DNA of 64,000 bases from Beijerinckiaceae bacterium (GTDB lineage: Bacteria > Pseudomonadota > Alphaproteobacteria > Rhizobiales > Beijerinckiaceae): contig WSYC01000015.1 of NCBI GenBank assembly GCA_009773635.1, forward strand, positions 1 through 64,000, written 5' to 3'. This document shows, one piece after another, positions 31,130 through 41,199 of the stretch. The first letter of the stretch is position 1; each line of letters begins with the position of its first letter. The position numbers were made by a program, and so were the translations under genes. The notes beneath the pieces are model-generated. The model had not been told where the DNA came from, made no database searches, and saw only the letters and a program-made list of their open reading frames with translations.

Positions 31130-32335
31130 ATGGCAACCACGATGCAGCAGCTCCGGGCATGGCGTGGGCCTGTTTTCCTGAGCTATGGATTTCGACCGTT
31201 CTTCTTTTCCGCCGGCGTACTCGCAACCCTGCTGATCGCGCTCTGGACGCCATGGTTTCTTGGTTTTCTTGTGCTTCCAAGTGCATTTTCGCCGGTAAAC
31301 TGGCATGTTCATGAATTGCTGTTCGGCTATGTTCCGGCGGTTATCGCGGGATTTCTGCTGACCGCGGTGCCGAACTGGACAGGACGATTGCCGGTTGTCG
31401 GCTGGCCGCTGGCAGGTCTGTTTGCACTCTGGCTACTGGCGCGGGGAACCGTCTTGGTATCACCCGGCCTCTCGCCCCTGGCACTGGCTGCGGGCACGCT
31501 CCTCTTTCCGTTCGCGCTTCTGGGGGTGACGGCCCGCGAGATCATCGCCGGTCGCAACTGGCGTAACCTCAAGATTCTCGTGCCGCTATTCCTGATTATC
31601 CTCGCACAGATCGGCTTTCACTATGAGGCCGCGCGGTTTGGCCGCAGCGAAATCGCAACGCGACTTGGCATCGCGGCGACGATAATGCTGATCATGATTG
31701 TCGGCGGCAGGATTGTCCCCAGTTTCACCCGAAACTGGATCAAGCGCGCAAATCCCGGTCGGGAACCGAAGGAATTTGGCCGCTTTGATATCCTTTCGAT
31801 GGGCTTCGGCGGCATCGCGCTCGCAGGCTGGGTGATCACGCCACTGATTGGCTGGGGTATCATTCCGCTGGGCATAGCCTTGCTGGCAGCCGGTTGCATT
31901 CAGGCCATCCGGCTTGCGCGCTGGGCACCGGATCGCACTCTGGCCGAACCGCTGGTCGCGGTGCTGCACGCGGCCTATGCTTTCATTCCGATTGGGTTTG
32001 TCCTTTCCGGTATCGCAAGCCTCACAGGGGAACACGGCTGGCATCAGGCTGCGATCCATGCCTGGACCGCAGGTGCAATCGGGCTGATGACCCTCGCCGT
32101 CATGACGCGCGCGAGCCGCGGGCACTCCGGCAGACCCCTGACCGCGCCACTGGGCACGACGCTGATCTACCTCGCCATCGGCCTTTCGGCTTTGACGCGG
32201 ATCGGAGTCGCGCTCCTGCCGGCGACAACGATGTGGCTTCTCCCGCTATCGGGTTTGCTCTGGTGCCTCGGGTTTCTCGGCTTTGCCGTTCTGTATGCGC
32301 CAATTCTTTTGTTGCCGGCGATGCGAGCCCCGTGA
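31130..32335 (+). CDS. nnrS: NnrS family protein (NO-related multi-TM heme protein)
   Basis: FLSYGFRPFFFSAGVLATLLIALW, WHVHELLFGYVPAVIAGFLLTAVPNWTGR, GGRIVPSFTRNW motifs. Confidence 0.95.
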   Translation: MATTMQQLRAWRGPVFLSYGFRPFFFSAGVLATLLIALWTPWFLGFLVLPSAFSPVNWHVHELLFGYVPAVIAGFLLTAVPNWTGRLPVVGWPLAGLFALWLLARGTVLVSPGLSPLALAAGTLLFPFALLGVTAREIIAGRNWRNLKILVPLFLIILAQIGFHYEAARFGRSEIATRLGIAATIMLIMIVGGRIVPSFTRNWIKRANPGREPKEFGRFDILSMGFGGIALAGWVITPLIGWGIIPLGIALLAAGCIQAIRLARWAPDRTLAEPLVAVLHAAYAFIPIGFVLSGIASLTGEHGWHQAAIHAWTAGAIGLMTLAVMTRASRGHSGRPLTAPLGTTLIYLAIGLSALTRIGVALLPATTMWLLPLSGLLWCLGFLGFAVLYAPILLLPAMRAP

Positions 32336-32489
32336 GGGTATGTAGCGGCCGCCAGGCGCTTATATGCTGCGGATGTCGACCGGGAGGCAGAGGAGCGACC
32401 GAGGCGGAAGATATCCGCAAAAGGGCAACTTGCAAAACGCGCGGCATCCACGCCCGCCCGGCGTTGCTGAGGGCAAAAACGTTCTATGC

Positions 32490-32505
32490 TAGGGTCTGGA
32501 CCCTA
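32490..32505. repeat. Near-perfect palindrome TAGGGTCTGGACCCTA at the 3' end of the MCP gene
   Basis: 7-bp arms TAGGGTC/GACCCTA directly downstream of MCP stop (minus strand). Confidence 0.5.
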
Positions 32506-32522
32506 ACGCCCTCGATGGGGCG

Positions 32523-34511
32523 CTATGCGGCACGAGCCGAGGCGAGGAAGCGATCCATTTCGCTGCGCAAGACCTCGGACTGATGCGCAAGCTCCGAGGC
32601 AGCGCCCAGTACCTGCGAAGCGGCCGCGCCGGAGGTTGTCGCCGCAGTCGTCACATGCGTGATCGCCGAAGAGACCTCGCCGGTGCCAATAGCGGCCTGC
32701 TGGACGTTTTGCGCGATTTCGGCAGTCGCGCGCTCCTGCTCGGCCATGGACCGGCTGATAGCGTCGGAAATCTCGCTCATATCGCTGATCGTCAGGGTGA
32801 TCTGCCGGATCGTCTCAACCGATTCTGTTGTCACGGCCTGAATCGCTGCAATGGCACCGGCAATCTCATTGGTCGCGCGGCTTGTTTGCCCAGCCAGTTC
32901 CTTCACCTCGGAGGCGACCACGGCGAAGCCCTTGCCGGCATCCCCGGCACGAGCCGCTTCAATCGTGGCATTGAGTGCGAGAAGGTTGGTCTGGCCAGCG
33001 ATGCCGCGGATCAATTCGATGACCCGGCCGATCTGGTCCGCCGCGACCAGCAGCTCGCGTACCTTCGCATTCGTCTGTTCGGTATCAGCCACGGCTTTCC
33101 CTGCGATACCGCTTGAGCGCTGCGCCTCTTCGAGGATTGCGTGCGTGGAGGCAGAGAGTTGTTCCCCGGCTGCCGCGACGCCCTGCACGCTGGTGGACGC
33201 TTGCTCCGCCGCACTGGCAACGCTTGTGCTTTGCATCAGCGTCTCCTCAGCAACATCCGACATGCTGGCGGCTGCGGCCTGAAGTTCGGTCGAGGCCGAG
33301 GCAACCGTGGCCATCACCGTGGTCGCACTCGATTCGAAGGCTTCAATGGCCGCTTCAAGCGCGGCCTGCCGGCGCGCACGTGCTTCCTGCTCGCGCTCGG
33401 TCTCCGCCTTCAGTGTTTCGCGCTCGATGCCGTTCATGCGGAAAACGTCAAGCGCCTCGGCCATGGCGCCGAGTTCATCCCGCCGGTTGCGACCGGGAAT
33501 CTCGATGGAGAACTGCCCCCCCGCGATCTCACGCATCGCCGAGGTAATGCGCGCGATCGGTGAGGCGATTGCACGGGTGACGGCGAGAGCAAGGAGGGTG
33601 ATGAGTGCAAGGATACCGCCGACGAGGACGAGGGTCGTCCGATCCTGTTCAAGGCGCTGCCGGGCAATCTCTGCGCGCGCTTGCTCTGTCAGTTCGTCGA
33701 TCCGTTTTTCGAGCGCGGCGAGCAATGGCTCGACCTGTGCGTAGGCACTCGAAAGGTCCGCCGCCCGCTTCCTGGCCTCGAGCTTCTCGGCGACATAGGC
33801 ATCAAACGAGGTCTTGTAGACTGCAACCTTCTCCGTGAGTGTCTTCGCCTTCGCGGGGTCGGAAATCGAGGTCACAGCGCGCCGGAACTCCTCGACCCGC
33901 TTGGCAAGATCGTCGCGGTAGCGCGGGTCATCACGCAGCATGAAATCTTTCTCGTGCCGCCGCATCATGAGGATCAACACCGTCAGTTGCGCGTTGTCGG
34001 CTTCGCGAACAATGGCTTCCGCATCCTGCACGGCCTTGCGCAACGTGCCCTGAAGACCGCTGTTGTGATCCAGCCCAAGCTTGATCTCAGCACTGGCAAG
34101 CCCTTCAAACGCCTTTCGGTAGGCGCCGAGCTGGGGCTCGATCCGGTCGATGGTCTCCACGAGCGCCGGATCGAGCACCACCACCTCTTTCCGCATTGAG
34201 GTGAAGATTGCTGTCGCCTGCTCCAGCGCCTTCGTATTGGCTGTCACATATCGGGTATCGCGCCGGATGATGAAATCCTTCTCGGCGCGGCGCGCGAGCA
34301 GAAGCTGTGTGCCGAGCCTTGCCACGTCTTCCTCGACGGCGGCGTTGAGGGTTGCGCGGGTCTGAAGGATATCAATGGCTTGTGTGGCGCGATAGCCGAC
34401 GACCGCGATGGCAAGCGCCGCTGCCACCCCCAGCAAGCCCAGTCCGATGATCATGGCTCTGAGGGTTGCGCGCTGCACGAGGAAGGCAGGGAGGGAGGAG
34501 AGCTTTGACAT
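32523..34511 (-). CDS. Methyl-accepting chemotaxis protein
   Basis: N-terminal TM, helical sensor region, HAMP ([17 protein letters not shown]), signalling hairpin [37 protein letters not shown]. Confidence 0.95.
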   Translation of the reverse strand: MSKLSSLPAFLVQRATLRAMIIGLGLLGVAAALAIAVVGYRATQAIDILQTRATLNAAVEEDVARLGTQLLLARRAEKDFIIRRDTRYVTANTKALEQATAIFTSMRKEVVVLDPALVETIDRIEPQLGAYRKAFEGLASAEIKLGLDHNSGLQGTLRKAVQDAEAIVREADNAQLTVLILMMRRHEKDFMLRDDPRYRDDLAKRVEEFRRAVTSISDPAKAKTLTEKVAVYKTSFDAYVAEKLEARKRAADLSSAYAQVEPLLAALEKRIDELTEQARAEIARQRLEQDRTTLVLVGGILALITLLALAVTRAIASPIARITSAMREIAGGQFSIEIPGRNRRDELGAMAEALDVFRMNGIERETLKAETEREQEARARRQAALEAAIEAFESSATTVMATVASASTELQAAAASMSDVAEETLMQSTSVASAAEQASTSVQGVAAAGEQLSASTHAILEEAQRSSGIAGKAVADTEQTNAKVRELLVAADQIGRVIELIRGIAGQTNLLALNATIEAARAGDAGKGFAVVASEVKELAGQTSRATNEIAGAIAAIQAVTTESVETIRQITLTISDMSEISDAISRSMAEQERATAEIAQNVQQAAIGTGEVSSAITHVTTAATTSGAAASQVLGAASELAHQSEVLRSEMDRFLASARAA

Positions 34512-34689
34512 CGATCCTCGACGTTTTTTTATTAGTGGATGCTGATTTAATCAGTAAAGAGATTCCCTTAAGAATGCCTAAAATTCAGGCAGATGACAGT
34601 GACGACCGAATCGCCCCGGGTTTGCCGAAGGCTCCGGATGTCCGATTGCGGGCAAAGGCTCAAGGCTATCGATCGACCGCAACCAGTGA

Positions 34690-35330
34690 AGGGTTTCGGG
34701 TGCCGGAGGCGTACGAAAGCCCCCATGCAGGAACCCGCGGCCCGCCTCTTCGCGTTATGGGGATTTGACGATTTCGGTCTGATCTGCGTCTCCCGGGCCG
34801 ACAGCCGGTTGGCGCATTTTGCGCCCAAACCGCTGGATTGTCTGCCCTCGGCGCGCCATAAAGCGATCTTTATCGGTGCTGATGCCGCCACTTTCTGCTC
34901 GCTCGGCAGAATGGGCGACATGAGCCTCACGTGGCCAACAGCATGGCGCTTTGGCGTATCGTTCTTTCAATCCATGCCGGGTCATGGGGGTGCCTCCCGG
35001 GGGGATGGTTCCGGCGCCGGTGGTCCGCGCGATCGGTAGGAACGGGCGACGCTCTCGATGATGCTCATGCGACCGCCGCAACCGGGGCAAGGCGGGCGAC
35101 CTCTTCAACGCTGAGGTCGTCGGGGAGCTTGCGGTGGAAGCGGGTCACCACAAGGCTGCGCGCGGGATCACGCCGGCCGAGCGTGACCGCAAACAGGAAG
35201 CGCAAGGCCGAGACCGCAGAGTTGATGGCGGCAACCTCGCCACCAGCGCCCATCCCGCGAAGCGAGTTCGTGCATGGGGCGCGAAGCCGCCATCCACCCG
35301 ATAGTTCCTTTCATGGCAAATGCACTATGG
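34690..35330 (-). mobile_element. Decayed IS91-type element (tyrosine integrase fragment fused out of frame to transposase C-terminus)
   Basis: Minus strand: INSAVSALRFLFAVTLGRRDPARSLVVTRFHRKLPDDLSVEEVARL followed by CPGCGGRMSIIESVARSYRSRG..; central part missing. Outer limits approximate. Confidence 0.65.
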
Positions 35331-35714
35331 GCTGGGAAACGGCCTGTCGTCGTCAAGCCCTGTGAATGGCGAGGGCGCGATCATTCAACCGTATCCTGTG
35401 CAGTTTGAAAATCGCAGCGCCGATTTGCTTGTAGGCCATTTTGTGGTTCTAAAAACATCTATTTTGAAAATATGAACAAAATCAATTCATTAGAAGAATT
35501 TATGGCGGAGGAAAAGGGATACGGGCCAAATCGTCTCAGCGGGACGCTTGTTACAGAGAAATAATGCTGAGAACACCGACATAAAAGGCCGCACGCGCAG
35601 TTGTTCGCTGATGCCGTGAACTCGGCGGAAGCGTTCAACGAATGCCTTGATAGTATTTTTTCGTCGAGCCTACGTCCTATCGCAGTCAGTCCAAAACTTG
35701 CGAAAGGAAACGAA

Positions 35715-35942
35715 ATGGCATCCATGCATCTGAACCAAATCCAGCTCGCTGCCCGCTGGAACATCAGTCACCGCACTCTCGAACGTTGGCGATGGTCCGG
35801 CGATGGGCCGCTGTTCATAAAGATCGGCGGGCGGGTGGTCTATCGCTTGGCCGACGTCGAGGCTTACGAGCTCATGCAGATCCGTAGGAGCACGTCAGAG
35901 GTGCCTCACCACCAGCAGGCCGCCGGTCAGCCCAATGCCTGA
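35715..35942 (+). CDS. AlpA/excisionase-like helix-turn-helix protein
   Basis: HLNQIQLAARWNISHRTLERWRWSGDGPLFIKIGGRVVYRLADVEAYE. Confidence 0.8.
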   Translation: MASMHLNQIQLAARWNISHRTLERWRWSGDGPLFIKIGGRVVYRLADVEAYELMQIRRSTSEVPHHQQAAGQPNA

Positions 35943-36021
35943 TGTCCTTCCGCGCAGCGAGAATTGAACATCTCCCTCCGCCCCGACCTTCGAGATGCGC
36001 TGGGATCCAGAGCATCTCTTC

Positions 36022-36402
36022 CTACTCCAAGCCGCCACTCAGGCTTCGGACGGCTTGCAGCAAGTCTGATATGGCCTGCTCAGCCCCGGCGAGCTTCGTC
36101 GCAGCGATCAGATCCTGACGCGCTGCCATCATCAGGAACGCATTCATCACTTCGTCCGAGTTTCTGGCAAGTGCCACGAGGTGCGCCCCGCTCGGACCAT
36201 AACGTCCTGAAAACCAGTTCTTCGCAGTGCGTTCATTCGCGCCGGTCCATCCGGCCGCCGTCTTGATGCCAGCATGAGTCGAGCCCAGTGACCGATTCAG
36301 AGCGGCCGCAATTTCTGCCGCGAAAAATCCGTCATCGGAATGCCCGCCACCATTACACCCGTTTTGACCCGGAAAGAACTTGCCCTTTTTCGGAAACGAC
36401 AT
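36022..36402 (-). CDS. Putative DNA-binding/regulatory protein of mobile elements
   Basis: AGWTGANERTAKNWFSGRYGPSGAHLVALARNSDEVMNAFL HTH-like segment; divergent from the recombinase. Confidence 0.6.
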   Translation of the reverse strand: MSFPKKGKFFPGQNGCNGGGHSDDGFFAAEIAAALNRSLGSTHAGIKTAAGWTGANERTAKNWFSGRYGPSGAHLVALARNSDEVMNAFLMMAARQDLIAATKLAGAEQAISDLLQAVRSLSGGLE

Positions 36403-38071
36403 TCCACCCTCCTTGGCGTTAAATCACCGAGGAGAATTGAGCCGGGCCGTTGTAAGGGACATCGCGTTACGAACGGATTTGCGTGAGGGTAAATTGGTGA
36501 GGAGGCTGCACTCGAGTATTCCGCGATCGCGCGACGACGAAACGAGTGCAGAGACACCCGCAGTTGCTTACGTCCGCATGTCCACGGACCACCAGAAGTA
36601 CTCGACTGAGAATCAGCTGGATGTCATTCGACATTATGCAACAACGAGAGGACTGAAAATCCTCCGGGTGTTTGAAGACTCAGGCCGAAGCGGGTTGCGA
36701 CTCGATGGGCGCGAGGCGTTGCAGAAGTTGATGGCCGAAGTTGAATCCAAGATCGCGGATTTCTCGGCGATCCTGGTCTACGACGTGAGCCGCTGGGGTC
36801 GATTTCAGGATGCTGACGAAGGAGCCTACCACGAGCATGTCTGCTCTCGTGCCGGAATTCGCGTTCACTACTGCGGCGAGCAGTTCGAGAATGATGGCAG
36901 CATTGGCTCAAATCTGCTGAAAACCGTCAAGCGAGTAATGGCCGGCGAGTATAGCCGCGAACTGTCGGTGAAGGTGTTCGCGGGACAGTGCAGGCTGGTT
37001 GAACTGGGTTTCCGCCAAGGCGGCGCGCCAGGCTACGGGCTTCGTCGCGTGCTGATCGACGAGCATCGCAACATAAAGGGCGAACTGACGCGCGGCGAGC
37101 GAAAGAGCCTGCAAACCGACCGGGTAGTCCTTGTGGGAGGCCCGCCGCAGGAGGCAGATGTCGTTCGGCAAATGTATCGCATGTTCGTCGATGAAGGCCG
37201 ATCTGAACGCGAGATCGCATCGACGCTGAACGGACGAGGATTGTTGACAGATCTGGAGCGCCCGTGGACGCGAGCGTCGGTTCATCAGGTCCTGACCAAC
37301 GAAAAATACATCGGCAACAATGTCTTCAACAAGGTGTCCTTCAAGCTGAAGCAGCGACGGATCGTGAACCCACGTGACATGTGGGTTCGCGCAGAAGGGA
37401 TTTATCCGTCAATTGTAGATCAGGCATTGTTTGATCGTGCACGCGCAATCGTCGATGCACGATCTCGTCACTTTTCCGATGACGAGCTTCTTTCGATGCT
37501 CCGCGCTCTGCTGGAACAACAGGGCATACTGTCCGGGCTGATCATAGATGAGCGCGACGAGATGCCGTCTTCGAGCATCTATCGGCACCGGTTCGGGAGC
37601 TTGCTGCGCGCCTATGAGCTGATCGGTTACGATACAGAGCGTGACTACAGGTACATCGAAATCAATCGCGCGCTGCGCCGCGAACATCCGCGCATTGTCG
37701 CCGACGTCGTTTCTGGCGTTCAGCGCGCTGGTGGCGTGGCGACCCAGAACCCTGTCACCGATCTCCTATCGATCAATGGGGAATTCACGGCGTCGATCGT
37801 GATCTCGCGATCATTTCAAACGCGGAGTGGTGCTTTGCGCTGGCGGTTGCGCCTCGACACCGGATTGGTCCCGGACATCACGATCGCAATCCGGATGGAC
37901 GAGCTGAACGAGGCACCCCTCGACTACTACCTGCTGCCGACGATCGACATGAGTACCATGCGTTTGAAGCTCGCTGAACAGAACGGCCTGTCGCTCGACG
38001 CCTACCGGTTCGACAATCTCGATTTCTTCTTTGCGCTCGCCGGGCGGGCCAAGTTTTCGGAGGCAGCGTAA
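36380..38071 (+). CDS. Large serine recombinase (true start may be downstream, before AVAYVRMSTD)
   Basis: Catalytic YVRMSTDHQKYSTENQ, resolvase domain, recombinase domain (GAPGYGLRR...EREIASTLNGRGL...WTRASVHQVLTNEKYIGNNVFNK). Confidence 0.93.
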   Translation: MPFFGNDIPPSLALNHRGELSRAVVRDIALRTDLREGKLVRRLHSSIPRSRDDETSAETPAVAYVRMSTDHQKYSTENQLDVIRHYATTRGLKILRVFEDSGRSGLRLDGREALQKLMAEVESKIADFSAILVYDVSRWGRFQDADEGAYHEHVCSRAGIRVHYCGEQFENDGSIGSNLLKTVKRVMAGEYSRELSVKVFAGQCRLVELGFRQGGAPGYGLRRVLIDEHRNIKGELTRGERKSLQTDRVVLVGGPPQEADVVRQMYRMFVDEGRSEREIASTLNGRGLLTDLERPWTRASVHQVLTNEKYIGNNVFNKVSFKLKQRRIVNPRDMWVRAEGIYPSIVDQALFDRARAIVDARSRHFSDDELLSMLRALLEQQGILSGLIIDERDEMPSSSIYRHRFGSLLRAYELIGYDTERDYRYIEINRALRREHPRIVADVVSGVQRAGGVATQNPVTDLLSINGEFTASIVISRSFQTRSGALRWRLRLDTGLVPDITIAIRMDELNEAPLDYYLLPTIDMSTMRLKLAEQNGLSLDAYRFDNLDFFFALAGRAKFSEAA

Positions 38072-38982
38072 TGGCGGACGAAACCCTGATCGGCGGGCAG
38101 AAGCAGATCAAGTTGATTGCGACGGAACAGATCCGGGTCTTGAACCCGCGCGTTCGCAATAGGCGAAACTTCGAGGAGATCGTCGACAACATCGCGCGGA
38201 TCGGGCTGAAGCGGCCGATTACCGTCGCCAAGCGTCCGGGAAGCGACCCGGTGGAATATGATCTTGTGTGCGGCCAAGGACGCCTTGCAGCGTTCATCGA
38301 GCTCAAGCAGACCGCCATTCCCGCGATTGTCATTGATGCCGATGAAAGTGATTGTCTGGTGATGAGCCTCGTCGAAAACTGTGCCCGTCGGCAGCACAGG
38401 GCGATTGATCTGATGCAGGAAGTCGGGGCGCTTCGGAAGCGTGGCTACAGTGATCGGCAGATCGCGGAGAAGATCGGGGTCAGCCCAGAATACGTGAACA
38501 TGATCGCTGGTCTACTGGAACGTGGCGAAGAGCGACTTGTATCGGCTGTGGAGACGGGTCTGTTGCCGCTAAGCCTAGCGATCGAGATTGCGCGTACCGA
38601 TGATGAGGGTGCCCAGCGCGCACTGACGCAGGCCTATACAGAGAAAAAGCTGCGAGGAAAGAAGCTCGCCGCCGTTCGTCGATTGTTGCAACAACGACAG
38701 CGGCGTGGGCCGCAGGTGCCAGAAAGCCGCTTCGGTCGACACGATCCTTCCCATCGTCCGTTGACGAGCGAAGCGCTCGTTCGCGTCTATCGTCAGGAGG
38801 CAGACCGCCAGAAATTGATGATCAAGAAGGCCGATGTCACCCAGAGCCGGCTCTTGTTTGTCGTCGAGGCAATCCGCACGCTGCGTGCCGACGAGCATTT
38901 CGTCACACTCTTGCGCGCCGAAGGTCTGGAAACGATGCCATCCTATCTGGAACAGAGCATGGCAGCGAGGTCGACGTCATGA
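38071..38982 (+). CDS. ParB/RepB/Spo0J-like nuclease-domain protein
   Basis: IRVLNPRVRNRRNFEEIVDNIARIGLKRPITVAKR..YDLVCGQGRLAAF, HTH RKRGYSDRQIAEKIGVSPEYVN. Confidence 0.9.
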   Translation: MADETLIGGQKQIKLIATEQIRVLNPRVRNRRNFEEIVDNIARIGLKRPITVAKRPGSDPVEYDLVCGQGRLAAFIELKQTAIPAIVIDADESDCLVMSLVENCARRQHRAIDLMQEVGALRKRGYSDRQIAEKIGVSPEYVNMIAGLLERGEERLVSAVETGLLPLSLAIEIARTDDEGAQRALTQAYTEKKLRGKKLAAVRRLLQQRQRRGPQVPESRFGRHDPSHRPLTSEALVRVYRQEADRQKLMIKKADVTQSRLLFVVEAIRTLRADEHFVTLLRAEGLETMPSYLEQSMAARSTS

Positions 38983-39896
38983 AACCCGATCCGCGTCGCC
39001 GCCCCGATGCCGTCACTCTCGGATTTGAGGATGGCTGCGTGTTGTTACCTGTGAACTCGATCCTGCCGGTGCATGCATTGCGCAAGACCGTGAAAGCGAG
39101 CCAGAAGTACCGACAGATCGCCGCCTCGATCAAGGAAGTCGGGTTGGTCGAGCCGCCGGTCGTGGCGCGCGATCCGAAGCAGCCCGGCGTTTATCTTCTG
39201 CTCGATGGGCATCTGAGGATAGAGATCTTGAAGGAAATGGGACGCAATGAGGTTGAGTGTCTTGTTTCCACCGACGATGAGGCCTTCACCTACAACAAGC
39301 GGGTGAGCAGGCTGGCCGCCGTCCAGGAACACAAGATGATCCTGCGTGCGATCGAACGTGGCGTCCCAGAGGAGAAGATAGCGAAAGCTCTGTCAATCAA
39401 CGTGCATAGCGTCCAGCGCAAGGTCCGCATGCTTGACGGCATTTGCGAGGAGGCAATCGCCTTTCTAAAGGACAAGCCGTGCCCGATGGCCGTGTTCGAG
39501 GTATTGCGCAAGATGAAGGCGCTTCGTCAGATCGAGGCGGCTGAGCTGCTGGTCAATGCGAACAATTATTCCGTCAGCTATGCCTCTGCCATCCTGGCCG
39601 GGACGCCGCAGTCGCAATTGGTTGATGCTGAAAAGCCGAAGCTGTTGAAGGGCATCACACCCGAAGCCATGGCGCGGATGGAGCGCGAGCTCGGCCGGTT
39701 GCAAGAGGTGATCACGTCGATCCAGGATTCTTATGGCAAAGACCATCTGCAACTTACCGTGATAAAAGGCTATCTCACGCGACTGTTGGGAAATGGTCGG
39801 ATCGTTCGATATCTGATGCAGCACCGGCCGGAATTCATGGCCGAGTTTCAGGCGATCGCCGAGATGAGTTCAACGCTGCCGTCCGAAGCGACCTGA
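38979..39896 (+). CDS. ParB-like protein with RepB-type C-terminus
   Basis: SQKYRQIAASIKEVGLVEPPVVARDPKQPGVYLLLDGHLRIEILKEMG; ATGA overlap with upstream ParB. Confidence 0.88.
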   Translation: MKPDPRRRPDAVTLGFEDGCVLLPVNSILPVHALRKTVKASQKYRQIAASIKEVGLVEPPVVARDPKQPGVYLLLDGHLRIEILKEMGRNEVECLVSTDDEAFTYNKRVSRLAAVQEHKMILRAIERGVPEEKIAKALSINVHSVQRKVRMLDGICEEAIAFLKDKPCPMAVFEVLRKMKALRQIEAAELLVNANNYSVSYASAILAGTPQSQLVDAEKPKLLKGITPEAMARMERELGRLQEVITSIQDSYGKDHLQLTVIKGYLTRLLGNGRIVRYLMQHRPEFMAEFQAIAEMSSTLPSEAT

Positions 39897-40034
39897 CAGG
39901 TTGAGTCAGTGAAATGATGGGGACCCGGACCCGAAAAGCGCGGGGACCGCAGGAGACGCCGCACTGTGGGGCGGATCGAGTGCGGCGGTGGGGATGGCGG
40001 CGGACCCGCCCGGAGCCCACCAGGCCGGTCGATG

Positions 40035-40118
40035 TTTCGCCGGCCGCGTGACCTGTCACGGCTGGTCACGCGACGAAACGGGCGTGCCGGTCGAGCGCAT
40101 TTGGTTCCCGGCACGCCC
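40035..40118. other. Tandem strong inverted repeats in noncoding region between ParB pair and BREX operon
   Basis: CGCGTGACC-N10-GGTCACGCG with outer GTTTCG/CGAAAC arms, then GGGCGTGCCGG-N17-CCGGCACGCCC (11-bp perfect arms). Confidence 0.75.
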
Positions 40119-40252
40119 AAATCGCGCCCTGCGGAAGACGCATCTAAACAGCCCGAAGGCATCTCTGATCCAAGATATCGGTCGGAGTGCTCAGGCATTC
40201 GCCCCTTTTCGATTGAAAGCGCGGAACTCTTCCGATAGTTTCCCGAGTGAAA

Positions 40253-40263
40253 CCAGTAACTGG
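40253..40263. promoter_or_regulatory. Candidate operator CCAGT-A-ACTGG upstream of WYL regulator
   Basis: Perfect 5-bp-arm palindrome ~41 bp before the start codon at 40304; preceded by GTTTC/GAAAC arms at 40238-40253. Confidence 0.4.
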
Positions 40264-40303
40264 GTGCGCCTAGTTTTGGTGTGGGTCGTGTCACTGGGAG
40301 TGA

Positions 40304-41197
40304 ATGGTGGCGATGGACAAGGCGGACCTGCGATGGGGCGTCGAGCGACGACTCGAGTTCATCGAGTTCCGTTTGTTTTGGGAGGGGCAAGTGAATCGAG
40401 GGGATTTGATGGAAGCGTTCGGCGTGTCGGTGAACCAGTCGTCCACCGACCTGAACCGTTACATCGCCCTCGCACCGACCAATATGGCCTACGACAAGAG
40501 CGCCCGGACCTACGTCAGAGGAGACGGATTTTCTCCGCTTTTCCTCAAGCCGGATGCAAGTCGATACCTGGCCCAGCTGCGCTCTGTCGCGGACGGCATC
40601 CTGGACCGATCCGATTGCTGGATTGGTGCAATTCCGCAGTTCGATGCCGCTCCCACGCCGGTCCGAGGCGTGGTCGCAGCCACTCTTCGCTCCATCGTTT
40701 CGGCAATACGCCGGTCAGAAGCAATCGAGATTCGGTACCAGTCGCTTTCCAGGCCGGAGCCGCTTTGGCGATGGATTGCTCCGCATGCCATTGGGTTCGA
40801 TGGCTTCCGTTGGCATGTCAGGGCGTTCTGTCTGACGGATCAAGCATTCAAGGATTTCCTTCTCTCCCGCATGTTGGAGACGCGTGCGACACGCTCAAGT
40901 GAGATCAGCGCTGACTCGGACTCGGACTGGAATGAGCAGGTGACGTTGGAAGTCGGGCCTCACCCAGCCCTTTCTGAAACGCAGCAGAAGGTTATCGCTC
41001 TCGATTATGGGATGCACAGCGGAAGGGCCAAGATCCCTGTCCGAAAGGCACTTTTGTACTACGCGCTCAAACGGCTTGGTCTCGACACCGATCCTGCAGC
41101 TCGGCGACCGCAAGACCAGCAGATCGTTCTGCTCAATGGCCTTGAACTCGGCATGGGATCGCATGCTCAGACAGCCTCGTCCAGAATGGAGGGCTGA
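40304..41197 (+). CDS. WYL-domain regulator (BrxR/CapW-like)
   Basis: N-terminal wHTH RRLEFIEFRLFWEGQVNRGDLMEAFGVSVNQSSTDLNRYI and WYL-like core IEIRYQSLSRPEPLWRWIAPHAIGFDGFRWHVRAFC. Confidence 0.9.
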   Translation: MVAMDKADLRWGVERRLEFIEFRLFWEGQVNRGDLMEAFGVSVNQSSTDLNRYIALAPTNMAYDKSARTYVRGDGFSPLFLKPDASRYLAQLRSVADGILDRSDCWIGAIPQFDAAPTPVRGVVAATLRSIVSAIRRSEAIEIRYQSLSRPEPLWRWIAPHAIGFDGFRWHVRAFCLTDQAFKDFLLSRMLETRATRSSEISADSDSDWNEQVTLEVGPHPALSETQQKVIALDYGMHSGRAKIPVRKALLYYALKRLGLDTDPAARRPQDQQIVLLNGLELGMGSHAQTASSRMEG

Positions 41198-41199
41198 CG

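Noticed and set aside
35472-35564. 30-codon ORF (MNKINSLEEFMAEEKGYGPNRLSGTLVTEK)
   Set aside because: Too short and without a clear ribosome-binding site; could be a remnant or small protein but not supportable.
39988-40902. 304-aa ORF overlapping the hairpin region and WYL gene
   Set aside because: Overlaps the clearly better WYL ORF in another frame; no conserved motifs. The hairpins were reported as noncoding instead.
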